Shown here in pieces: positions 6,528-12,204 of a DNA stretch of 15,733 nt (within the stretch, counting starts at the first letter, position 1; each line of letters starts with the position of its first letter). Below the pieces are notes generated by a model. The model was not told the origin of the DNA. It did no database searches and worked only from the letters and a program-made list of their open reading frames with translations. The translations under genes and the position numbers were made by a program. Source of the stretch: CAYJXJ01 sp964374095 (GTDB lineage Bacteria > Elusimicrobiota > Elusimicrobia > UBA1565 > UBA9628); assembly GCA_964374095.1 (NCBI GenBank), contig CAYJXJ010000107.1:1-15733 (forward strand). The letters are read 5' to 3'.

Positions 6528-7551
6528 CTCCCTCGGTCAGGGCGAACACGGCGAACTGGGGCACCCAATGGCCGTAGGCGCGGTAGTCGTCTCCGCTGCG
6601 GGCGTCGACCTTCAAGGCCTCCGCGACATGGGAGGCGTAGGCGGCGACAAGACGGTCGCGCCGGGCGCCGCGGCTTTCGATCGCCAGCCGCCGCAAGGCC
6701 CAGGCACGGCTCCAGTTGGCGCCCAGATGGTGGGGGAAGTCGCGCGCTCTCACCGCGGGATCGTGAGGGTAAGGGACCAGCCGGGTGATGGGACGCAGGG
6801 CCGCATCCGAGAGATCCGCCCGGCTCAGGAACCGCTTGAGGGCGGCCTTGTCGCCGGACCGCGCGACCAGGTAGGCCCAATTTCCGAAGGGGGAGAAGAA
6901 CTCCGGGGAACCGAAGTCCGCGGCAAAAGTCAGGCGCGCCGGCCCGGCGAACGCCGGTTCGAGGCGTTGTGCAACGCTCGCCAGGCACGCGGCCCGGGAG
7001 AACCGCCGGCAATAGTCCCGCAGGTGGACCAGGGCCCAAGAGGCGTTGAGGTAGTTATGGGAAAACGGCGTGGGCGGGAACTCCTCATAGTAAGCGAGTA
7101 TGGAATCGGCGATTTCGTCGGCCATGGGACGAAGCCGCTCCGGATCGGGGGCGCCGTTCTCCCGGCTCCACGCCTCATGCTCGAGCGCGAGCCTTAGAAA
7201 CCACGCCCGGCCGTAAGGCATCTCGAAATGCCCGCGCTCCTTCATGTAGAGCCGCTCCCGCGAGAGATCCTCCGGGTTCAGGCGGCGGTCGGCGGCCCGT
7301 CCGATCTCGGGGTCGCGCAGGACCCGAGATATTCGGAGCAGCGCCCAATGTCCGTGGACCGCGGAATGCCAATCCACGCACCCGTGGAAGAGGATATGGT
7401 CGGTGTCCTTCCGGCCCACCACCGAGGAGATGCGGACCGCGAAGTCGGCGAGGGCGCGGTCTCGCCCCGGGAGCGGAGGCGCCGGCTCGGCCCAAGCGCA
7501 GGGTGGGGCCAGCGCCGCGGCCAGAACCAGTCCTCCCACGCGGTGCCGCAT
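6517..7551 (-). CDS. Secreted DUF2891-family protein, first gene of the minus-strand operon
   Basis: This is a 344-residue protein with a signal peptide (about 1-21, ending PCAWA). The segment FHGCVDWHSAVHGHWA (55-70) is the signature of DUF2891. The C-terminus with YRAYGHWVPQFAVFALT also fits that family, whose members are all-helical, probably an (alpha/alpha) barrel rich in conserved His, Trp and Asp. No activity is established; the fold and conserved HG-DWH residues suggest carbohydrate handling, which would suit the GHL10-like protein encoded next. ATG 7551 is preceded by a -10-like TATACT on the minus strand (7569-7564), so the leader would be very short. The gene diverges from the RAM-domain gene at 7578. 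Confidence 0.85.
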   Translation of the reverse strand: MRHRVGGLVLAAALAPPCAWAEPAPPLPGRDRALADFAVRISSVVGRKDTDHILFHGCVDWHSAVHGHWALLRISRVLRDPEIGRAADRRLNPEDLSRERLYMKERGHFEMPYGRAWFLRLALEHEAWSRENGAPDPERLRPMADEIADSILAYYEEFPPTPFSHNYLNASWALVHLRDYCRRFSRAACLASVAQRLEPAFAGPARLTFAADFGSPEFFSPFGNWAYLVARSGDKAALKRFLSRADLSDAALRPITRLVPYPHDPAVRARDFPHHLGANWSRAWALRRLAIESRGARRDRLVAAYASHVAEALKVDARSGDDYRAYGHWVPQFAVFALTEGDAD

Positions 7552-7558
7552 GTTGTCA

Positions 7559-7571
7559 AATATAGTATATT
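7559..7571. promoter_or_regulatory. Shared palindromic -10 region between divergent operons
   Basis: AATATAGTATATT is a perfect inverted repeat around a single central base (7565). On the plus strand it offers TATAGT (7561-7566) or TATATT (7566-7571); on the minus strand it offers TATACT (7569-7564). The start codons are at 7578 (plus) and 7551 (minus), so transcripts in both directions would have leaders of only a few nucleotides. No good -35 is visible on either side. The two polymerases would exclude each other if both used it. Confidence 0.5.
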
Positions 7572-7577
7572 GGGGCC

Positions 7578-7811
7578 ATGGTGACTGGATTGGTGCTCGT
7601 CCGGCTGGTGGCCGGGAAAGAGAAGGCCGCCCTCACGAAAATCAAGGAAATTCGGGGCGTAGCCCACGTCACGGCCGTGTTCGGCCGCTGGGACCTGGTC
7701 CTCGACATCGAGACCGACGACCTGGCGACTCTCTCCAACGTCGTCGTCCGGGACATCCGCGCCGTCGCCGGGGTCCTCTCCACCGAGAGCCTGGTGACGA
7801 CCGCCATATAG
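7578..7811 (+). CDS. Stand-alone Lrp/AsnC-type ligand-binding (RAM) domain protein
   Basis: This is a 77-residue protein consisting only of an alpha/beta RAM domain: strand TGLVLVRLVAG, helix KEKAALTKIKEI, then GVAHVTAVFGRWDLVLDIET, which is the typical ferredoxin-like RAM sequence with the FGxxDxV turn, and a last part ending GVLSTESLVTTAI. The helix-turn-helix of full Lrp proteins is absent, so it cannot bind DNA by itself. Such proteins bind amino acids and oligomerise. Its stop lies 1 nt before the DppD start, so the two genes are probably co-transcribed, which suggests sensing of amino acids linked to peptide uptake. No Shine-Dalgarno is visible; the AT-rich palindrome at 7559-7571 is the likely promoter. 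Confidence 0.85.
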   Translation: MVTGLVLVRLVAGKEKAALTKIKEIRGVAHVTAVFGRWDLVLDIETDDLATLSNVVVRDIRAVAGVLSTESLVTTAI

Positions 7812-7812
7812 A

Positions 7813-8826
7813 TTGGAACCGGTCCTCTCCGTCCGCGGCCTGCGGACCCATTTCCACATCGAGGACGCGGTCATCCGCGCCGTCGACGGCGTCACCTACG
7901 ACCTCCATGCCGGAAAGACCCTCGCGGTCGTGGGGGAATCCGGCAGCGGCAAGTCGGTCCACGCCCTTTCCATATTGAGGCTGCTGCCCATGCCCCCGGC
8001 CAAGATCGTGGCGGGCGAGATCCTCTTCAAGGGCCGCAACCTCCTGGGGCTGAACCCCGCCGAAATGAGCGACGTGCGCGGCAACCGCATCGCCATGATC
8101 TTCCAGGAACCCATGACGAGCTTGAACCCCGTGCTCCAGGTGGGCGAGCAGATCGCGGAGGCCGTGATGCGCCACCAGAATGCTTCCCGCGAGGCGGCCT
8201 GGAAGAAGGCCGCCGACCTGCTGGCCAAGGTCGGCATCCCGCACGCCTCGGAGCGCGTCGACGATTACCCGCACCAATTCTCGGGCGGGATGCGCCAGCG
8301 CGCCATGATCGCCATGGCCCTCTCCTGCGAACCCGACATCCTCATCGCCGACGAGCCGACGACCGCCCTCGACGTCACCATCCAGGCCCAGATCCTGGAT
8401 CTCATGCGCCAGCTCCAACGTGAGTTCAAGATGGCGATCATCCTCATCACCCACAACATCGGCGTGGTCGCCGAGATGGCCGACGACGTCGCCGTCATGT
8501 ACGCGGGCCGGCAGGTCGAATCGGCCGCGGTGGGGGAGCTCTTCCACGATCCCCGCCATCCCTACACCCAGGGCCTGCTCGGCTCGGTCCCGTCCATCTA
8601 CGCGCGCAAGGAGCGCCTGGAAGCCGTGCCGGGCCAGCCGCCGGAACTCGTCAGTGAATTTGCGGGCTGTCCCTTCGTCCCGCGCTGCGGCTGCGCGGAG
8701 AAGCGCTGCGAGAGCCAAGACCCGCCGCAGTTCCATATGGACGGCGGCCGGATGGCCAACTGCTGGAAGTGCGAGGGATCGGCCCGGGAGACCAGCCATC
8801 GGTACGGAGAGACGAGCGCGGCATGA
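7813..8826 (+). CDS. dppD: Oligopeptide/dipeptide ABC transporter ATP-binding protein, DppD/OppD type
   Basis: This 337-residue ATPase subunit powers uptake of peptides (or nickel or other family 5 substrates) through an inner-membrane ABC importer. It has Walker A GESGSGKS (41-48), Q-loop Q98 in IFQEPMTSLNP, the signature FSGGMRQR, Walker B ILIADEP (D180/E181) and H-loop H214 in LITHN. The C-terminal oligopeptide/HPY domain includes HPYTQGLL and a cysteine cluster (C286, C292, C294, C299, with two more in NCWKC) like the iron-sulphur site of this family. TTG at 7813 is the only plausible start, because an in-frame stop lies at 7795 and the protein then begins normally. After the stop, an overlapping ATG (8823) opens a frame of only 28 codons, as if the original next gene had been interrupted. 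Confidence 0.92.
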   Translation: MEPVLSVRGLRTHFHIEDAVIRAVDGVTYDLHAGKTLAVVGESGSGKSVHALSILRLLPMPPAKIVAGEILFKGRNLLGLNPAEMSDVRGNRIAMIFQEPMTSLNPVLQVGEQIAEAVMRHQNASREAAWKKAADLLAKVGIPHASERVDDYPHQFSGGMRQRAMIAMALSCEPDILIADEPTTALDVTIQAQILDLMRQLQREFKMAIILITHNIGVVAEMADDVAVMYAGRQVESAAVGELFHDPRHPYTQGLLGSVPSIYARKERLEAVPGQPPELVSEFAGCPFVPRCGCAEKRCESQDPPQFHMDGGRMANCWKCEGSARETSHRYGETSAA

Positions 8827-8909
8827 ACGCGGCGGAATCTTTGAGAGGCATCACCCTACGGCTTGGAGGGCTCCGTCTTCGCGGCGGCCGGAGCCCCGAT
8901 CTGGGCTGA
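8823..8909 (+). pseudogene. Possible 5' stub of the gene once coupled to dppD
   Basis: ATG 8823 overlaps the dppD stop as ATGA, the usual form of coupling to a following dppF. The frame starts MNAAESLRGI and ends at TGA 8907-8909, running antisense across the end of the neighbouring minus-strand gene. Only the first few codons can be original. The intact DppF gene lies 3.4 kb away at 12205. A small remnant left by an insertion is the simplest reading, but so short a stretch could be chance. Confidence 0.25.
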
Positions 8910-9500
8910 CGCCTCCACCGGTGGAGGTGGGGCGGGTTTCTGCTTAAGCCCGACGCCCTTGAGCCAGAAGTCGAGCTCGCGCTTGAGCAGGGCTTGGGCC
9001 TCGGGGGAGGCGGGGTCTAGGAACGTATCCTTCGCCGAGCCTCGGATAGGCTTGCCCTCCGGCGTAAATTGCCCCACACCGGTTACGCTCTTCTCGAGCT
9101 TGCCGTCCAGGCCTAGGCGGAGGAAGGCGCTTTCCTGAGTCGTGCCGCGCACTCTTTTGGCGTAGAGCATCACTTTGACTGGCTTGAGCTCGCCGGTCTC
9201 CGGGGATTTGGAGACGATGACGTTGATGCTTCGGTATCGGTCATCCGCGCAGACCTCCCTGAACTCCTCCTCTGCGCGAGTAGGCGCCAGCGCTTCCAAT
9301 TCCAACAGACGGGCAAATGATTTCCTGATATAGTGGTTCTTGCCGTGATGGATGACATGGTCAATGAATGCTGGAAGAGTGCCCCCCTTGGCTCGAGCAT
9401 TGGCGCGTTTGACGTGCGTCGGATTCTCCGAGTTCACGGCATTGACAAGCCCGCTATTCCAGGCCATACTAACTAGCAAGACGATCCACATGGTGGGCAC
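8856..9500 (-). CDS. Secreted protein of unknown function with a Pro/Ala-rich C-terminal tail
   Basis: This protein has about 214 residues. The preferred start is GTG at 9500, because AAGGAG at 9512-9507 lies 6 nt upstream. An ATG at 9491 in the same frame is the alternative. The N-terminus (MWIVLLVSMAWNSGLVNA) is a signal peptide. The mature part has a basic, helical segment (FIDHVIHHGKNHYIRKSFAR), an acidic EEEFREVCADDRY region, a probable beta-rich part (INVIVSKSPETGELKPVKVM), and a C-terminal tail rich in Pro, Ala and Lys (KQKPAPPPPVEASAQ). I recognise no family. The gene diverges from the kinase gene and overlaps its promoter and start. It lies within the stretch separating dppD from dppF and uses more A/T-ending codons near its 5' end than its neighbours. 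Confidence 0.7.
   Translation of the reverse strand: MPTMWIVLLVSMAWNSGLVNAVNSENPTHVKRANARAKGGTLPAFIDHVIHHGKNHYIRKSFARLLELEALAPTRAEEEFREVCADDRYRSINVIVSKSPETGELKPVKVMLYAKRVRGTTQESAFLRLGLDGKLEKSVTGVGQFTPEGKPIRGSAKDTFLDPASPEAQALLKRELDFWLKGVGLKQKPAPPPPVEASAQIGAPAAAKTEPSKP
9442..9470 (+). promoter_or_regulatory. Strong sigma70-like promoter for the TPR-kinase gene
   Basis: A consensus -35 TTGACA (9442-9447), a 17-nt spacer and CATACT (9465-9470) as -10 precede the kinase start. The whole promoter lies inside the first codons of the divergent minus-strand gene. Initiation would be near 9477. It is the best promoter match in the window. Confidence 0.65.
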
Positions 9501-11649
9501 GATGGCTCCTTGGCGAAAATATATTCTAGCTCTTTTTATCGTTGCGACATTCCTCAACATGCCCCCTTTCGCTGGGTCCAACCCACCGCAGAACCAGCCG
9601 ACGACCGAATTATCTCGCGAAGAAGGCTCCGAAGAAGACGATTTCCGCGAGGCGGGGGAGATCCTCAAGGACGGGGGCCGGACCGAGGCCGCGAACAAGG
9701 AGCTCGCCAAGCCCGACGTGCAACCAGAACGCCGCGAAGAGCTCCAAGCCGAAAACCAGCGCCGCGACGAGAATACCCGCCGCCGGGCCGACGGCCGGCC
9801 CGACAGTCCGGCGGTCAACCTGGCCGCGGTGGAGTACTTCGTCAAAGCCGGCAAGCCCGCCGAGGGCCTGACCTACGGGGACCGGGCCGTGGTCCTCTTG
9901 GAAAGCCGTCCCGATCCGGACCCCCGGAAACTCTCGCGGGCGTTGGGCAAGAGAGCCGGGGCCTACGCGCAGCTCGGCGACACGGCAAAGGCCGCCGAGG
10001 ACGCCTGCCGGGCCGCCGAGCTCGATCGACGCAACCGCGAAGCCTTCGGCCTCTGCCAGATGACCCGCGGCCGGGCCGCTGCGGCGCCCGGGACCCGCGC
10101 GCCCGCAGACGCCGGGTTGCCCGCCGTCCCGAAACCGGGTGGAAAAACGGAAGACCTCATCGCCCAGGCCGAGAGCCGCCGCAAAGCCGGGGACCTCACG
10201 GGCGCCCTGGCGGTGCTTGATTCCGCCGTCAAATCCTACCCCGGCGAACCCGGCCTTCACATTTATAAAGGTCTGGCGTACCGGGACATGAAGGACTTCG
10301 CCAACGCCATCATCGAATACACCCGCGCCGTCAACGGCGGCCTTAGGGAGGCGCGGCTATTCCTTCTGAGAGCCCAGGCTCTCCTGGAAAGCGGCGCCTT
10401 CAAGGCGGCCTTGGAAGACGCGCGCCAGGCCGCGAAACTCGATCCCAACGACGCGGCGGCGCACCACGCTCAGGGGCGCGCCTGGCTCGGCTTGGGGAAC
10501 GTCCGGGAAGCCGCGGCGAGCTGGAAGCAGGCCGCGGACCGGGATTCCGCCTACGCCCCCGAGCTTGCCTTGCTCGAAGCCAAGCTGGCCGCAAGCGGCC
10601 CGGCGGCGGGACAAGGGCCGGCGGGCGCCGCGCGGGCGCCGAGCGCCGCGGCCGCCAAGCCCAAGGTTCCGCTCGTGGTCGTGGCCGGGGTGCTCGGCGC
10701 GGTGGGCGCGACGCTCCTCGTGCTCGGCCCGCTCCTGGCGCGGCGCAAAGAGCCGGTCTCGGCGGCTCCGGGGAGGGACACCCCCTCCCCCTCGCCCATC
10801 GAGGCGGCTCCCGCGCTTTGCTCCGGCGCCCTGATCGGCGGACATTTCCGTCTGGTCCGCGAGCTGGGCCGGGGCGGGATGGGCGTGGTGTGGGAAGCCT
10901 GCGATGAGATCCTGAAGCGCAAGGTCGCCGTCAAGGTGCTCCGTCCGGAGATGCAGGACCATCCCACGGAGCGGGAGCGGTTCCTGACCGAAGCCAGGCT
11001 CGTCGCGGTCATGGACCACCCCAATGTCATCAAGATACTTCACATCCTTGAAGAAAACCGCCGGACCTGCCTCGTCATGGAGCACGTGGAGGGCCACAGC
11101 GCCCATGAGCTCATGCGGCTCGCCCCGGGCGGCCGCCTGGGTCTGGACCGGATCATGCCGTTGGCGCGCCAAATCTGCGCGGGGTTGGGGCACGCCCATT
11201 CCAAGCGCATACTCCACCGCGACATCAAACCCTCCAACATCATGGTGACCTCGGAAGGAATCGCCAAGCTCGCGGACTTCGGCATCGCCCGCCAGGCCCA
11301 GGAATCGCTGACGCGCCTGGGAATCACGGACACCGTGGTGGGCACCCCCCACTACATGCCGGCCGAGATGGAGGGGGGGATCGTCGATCGGGAGGCGGAC
11401 ACCTACGCCCTGGGGGCGACGCTGTATCATTTGCTCACGGGCCGGGTCCCGTTCGGAGGCGCTGATTGGAGACAACGGCGGGAGCGGTGCGAATTCACCG
11501 GCGTGGCCGGGATCGTTCCCGGGCTTCCAAAGGCTCTCGATGATTTCTTCGTGAAGGCCCTCAATCCAAGCTACGAAGCGCGGTTTCGCACGGCGGAGGG
11601 GCTGCGGGAGTCCTGGGAGCAGGCCGCGTCCGAAAGCGTCTCCTCCTGA
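9490..11649 (+). CDS. Membrane Ser/Thr protein kinase with extracytoplasmic TPR region and C-terminal kinase domain
   Basis: This protein has 719 residues from ATG 9490, or 715 from ATG 9502; residue numbers here use 9502. Order: signal peptide/anchor 1-25, a charged low-complexity part, TPR-type helices (about 90-180 and 210-360, for example LHIYKGLAYRDMKDFANAI and DAAAHHAQGRAWLGLGNV), a membrane helix at about 390-414, then a Hanks-type kinase domain from about 445 to 705. The kinase has the glycine loop LGRGGMG (455-461), K478 in VAVK, HRDIKPSN with D574, and DFG with D592, so it should be active. The activation segment reads GTPHYMPAE, a permutation of the usual YMAPE. Because the kinase follows the helix, the TPRs should face the periplasm and the kinase the cytoplasm, the reverse order of PknB. 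Known TPR repeats bind proteins; a sensory role is inferred. Confidence 0.88.
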   Translation: MVGTMAPWRKYILALFIVATFLNMPPFAGSNPPQNQPTTELSREEGSEEDDFREAGEILKDGGRTEAANKELAKPDVQPERREELQAENQRRDENTRRRADGRPDSPAVNLAAVEYFVKAGKPAEGLTYGDRAVVLLESRPDPDPRKLSRALGKRAGAYAQLGDTAKAAEDACRAAELDRRNREAFGLCQMTRGRAAAAPGTRAPADAGLPAVPKPGGKTEDLIAQAESRRKAGDLTGALAVLDSAVKSYPGEPGLHIYKGLAYRDMKDFANAIIEYTRAVNGGLREARLFLLRAQALLESGAFKAALEDARQAAKLDPNDAAAHHAQGRAWLGLGNVREAAASWKQAADRDSAYAPELALLEAKLAASGPAAGQGPAGAARAPSAAAAKPKVPLVVVAGVLGAVGATLLVLGPLLARRKEPVSAAPGRDTPSPSPIEAAPALCSGALIGGHFRLVRELGRGGMGVVWEACDEILKRKVAVKVLRPEMQDHPTERERFLTEARLVAVMDHPNVIKILHILEENRRTCLVMEHVEGHSAHELMRLAPGGRLGLDRIMPLARQICAGLGHAHSKRILHRDIKPSNIMVTSEGIAKLADFGIARQAQESLTRLGITDTVVGTPHYMPAEMEGGIVDREADTYALGATLYHLLTGRVPFGGADWRQRRERCEFTGVAGIVPGLPKALDDFFVKALNPSYEARFRTAEGLRESWEQAASESVSS
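9507..9512 (-). promoter_or_regulatory. Ribosome binding site that fixes the minus-strand start at 9500
   Basis: AAGGAG on the minus strand lies 6 nt before GTG 9500 but 15 nt before ATG 9491, which favours the GTG start. It lies inside the first codons of the divergent kinase gene. Confidence 0.5.
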
Positions 11650-11657
11650 CAAAGGCA
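11649..11657 (+). repeat. Left 9-bp direct repeat flanking the foldback element
   Basis: ACAAAGGCA, repeated exactly at 12156-12164. Its first base is the last base of the kinase stop codon. It has the size and position of a target-site duplication. Confidence 0.6.
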
Positions 11658-11678
11658 CACGACCTCACCCAGTTTTTC
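11658..11678 (+). repeat. Left terminal inverted repeat of the element
   Basis: The inner 14 bases (11665-11678) are TCACCCAGTTTTTC; their exact reverse complement is at 12133-12146. Outside these, GAC and AC also match. Confidence 0.6.
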
Positions 11679-11761
11679 AACGGTCGGATCAGGGGCCTGT
11701 GACGCTGGTGCGCGGTGCGTGTGCCGGCGAAACTCTGCGTCAGGTCGTTATCCGAAAGCGG

Positions 11762-11790
11762 CCTGCGCCTCCAATTACTGGAAGCGCAGG
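11762..11790. repeat. Hairpin in the left-arm extension of the element
   Basis: CCTGCGC pairs with GCGCAGG and TCCA with TGGA, with one C/A mismatch between them and a 5-nt loop. It has no counterpart in the right arm. Confidence 0.5.
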
Positions 11791-11847
11791 TACAGTCTTT
11801 TCAGGCTCATGACAGAAAATTGTTTAGGTTCCTTCCGCCGTTCTCGA

Positions 11848-11891
11848 GCTTCGGCGCGCGCAGCGCGACGAAGCCACGGGCTCGAAGCCCG
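11848..11891. repeat. Left-arm hairpin pair of the element
   Basis: The first hairpin (11848-11874) has GCTTCG/CGAAGC and CGCGC/GCGCG with one mismatch and a 3-nt loop. The second (11877-11891) has CGGGCT/AGCCCG with loop CGA. Both have homologues in the right arm. Confidence 0.55.
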
Positions 11892-11952
11892 CAAAGAAAC
11901 GTGTTCCCAAGGGTTGGCGACGGATTTTGAACGCATCGGTGCCAGGCATGGT

Positions 11953-11975
11953 GAACTCGGTCCAGGACCGAGTTC
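11953..11975. repeat. Central perfect hairpin of the element
   Basis: GAACTCGGTC pairs with GACCGAGTTC around a 3-nt centre. It is near the symmetry point of the whole inverted repeat. No T-run follows on either strand, so it is not a typical intrinsic terminator. Confidence 0.6.
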
Positions 11976-12005
11976 AAGCGAGGGGGACCAGTTACGGATT
12001 CTTTT

Positions 12006-12051
12006 ACGGGCTTCGGGCCCGTTGCTTGCGGCCAAACTGCCGGCCGCAAGC
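12006..12051. repeat. Right-arm hairpin pair of the element
   Basis: ACGGGC/GCCCGT (12006-12022) and the 10-bp perfect stem GCTTGCGGCC/GGCCGCAAGC (12024-12051, 8-nt loop). Read on the minus strand they follow the same order as the left-arm pair, with different stem sequence but kept pairing. Confidence 0.55.
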
Positions 12052-12132
12052 TCCAGAACGGCAACGGAACTCTCATAAATTTCTGCCATGAGCCAAATTA
12101 ACTGAGGAGCAATGACCCTAAAGCGGTCCCCA

Positions 12133-12155
12133 GAAAAACTGGGTGAAGTCGAGTA
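12133..12155 (-). repeat. Right terminal inverted repeat of the element
   Basis: On the minus strand this reads TACTCGACTTCACCCAG then TTTTTC, matching the left end at 19 positions when a 2-nt gap is allowed. Confidence 0.6.
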
Positions 12156-12164
12156 ACAAAGGCA
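12156..12164 (+). repeat. Right 9-bp direct repeat flanking the foldback element
   Basis: ACAAAGGCA, identical to 11649-11657. Removing the element and one copy would leave the kinase stop about 50 bp from the dppF start. Confidence 0.6.
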
Positions 12165-12191
12165 TCGTCGCGAAGTCGGCCGGTGATACTG

Positions 12192-12197
12192 TAGAAT
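12192..12197 (+). promoter_or_regulatory. -10-like hexamer directly before dppF
   Basis: TAGAAT ends 7 nt before the ATG at 12205, with no clear -35 and no Shine-Dalgarno, again predicting a nearly leaderless transcript. It lies outside the mobile element. Confidence 0.35.
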
Positions 12198-12204
12198 ATC
12201 CCCC

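Larger units (their letters stand above)
11658..12155. mobile_element. ~500-bp non-coding foldback/MITE-like element in the kinase-dppF gap
   Basis: Terminal inverted repeats lie at 11658-11678 and 12133-12155; 14 bp are identical (TCACCCAGTTTTTC) and the match extends outward with one mismatch and a 2-nt length difference. Direct 9-bp repeats lie exactly outside. Inside, the left arm (from about 11793) and the right arm read on the minus strand (from about 12104) are homologous: both begin with GGCTCATG-N-CAGAAA (11804 and 12094), continue through GTTCC, GCCGTTCT and GAGCTT, then carry two hairpins, and meet at a central perfect hairpin (11953-11975). The left arm has about 87 extra bases, including a hairpin at 11762-11790. 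No transposase or other credible protein is encoded. A non-autonomous element moved in trans is the best explanation; the IS family is not identified. Confidence 0.6.

Noticed and set aside
5358..6788. 476-codon plus-strand frame antisense to the GHL10-like gene
   Set aside because: Antisense shadow of a gene with motifs and coupled start; the low-complexity Arg/Pro tail supports rejection.
7669..8799. 376-codon minus-strand frame antisense to dppD
   Set aside because: It mirrors the ABC ATPase coding sequence and has no independent motif or start signal.
11925..11950. tRNA/tmRNA-like T-loop (TTCAAAA on the minus strand) within the element
   Set aside because: The flanking bases do not form the 5-bp T stem and no acceptor or anticodon arm can be drawn around it.
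11953..11975. Central hairpin as an intrinsic terminator for the kinase gene
   Set aside because: No run of T follows on either strand; it lies over 300 bp past the stop and fits better as the symmetry centre of the foldback element.
12129..12143. CCCAG-AAAAA-CTGGG as a stand-alone small hairpin or terminator
   Set aside because: The stem is only 5 bp and the right half is better explained as part of the terminal inverted repeat shared with 11665-11678.
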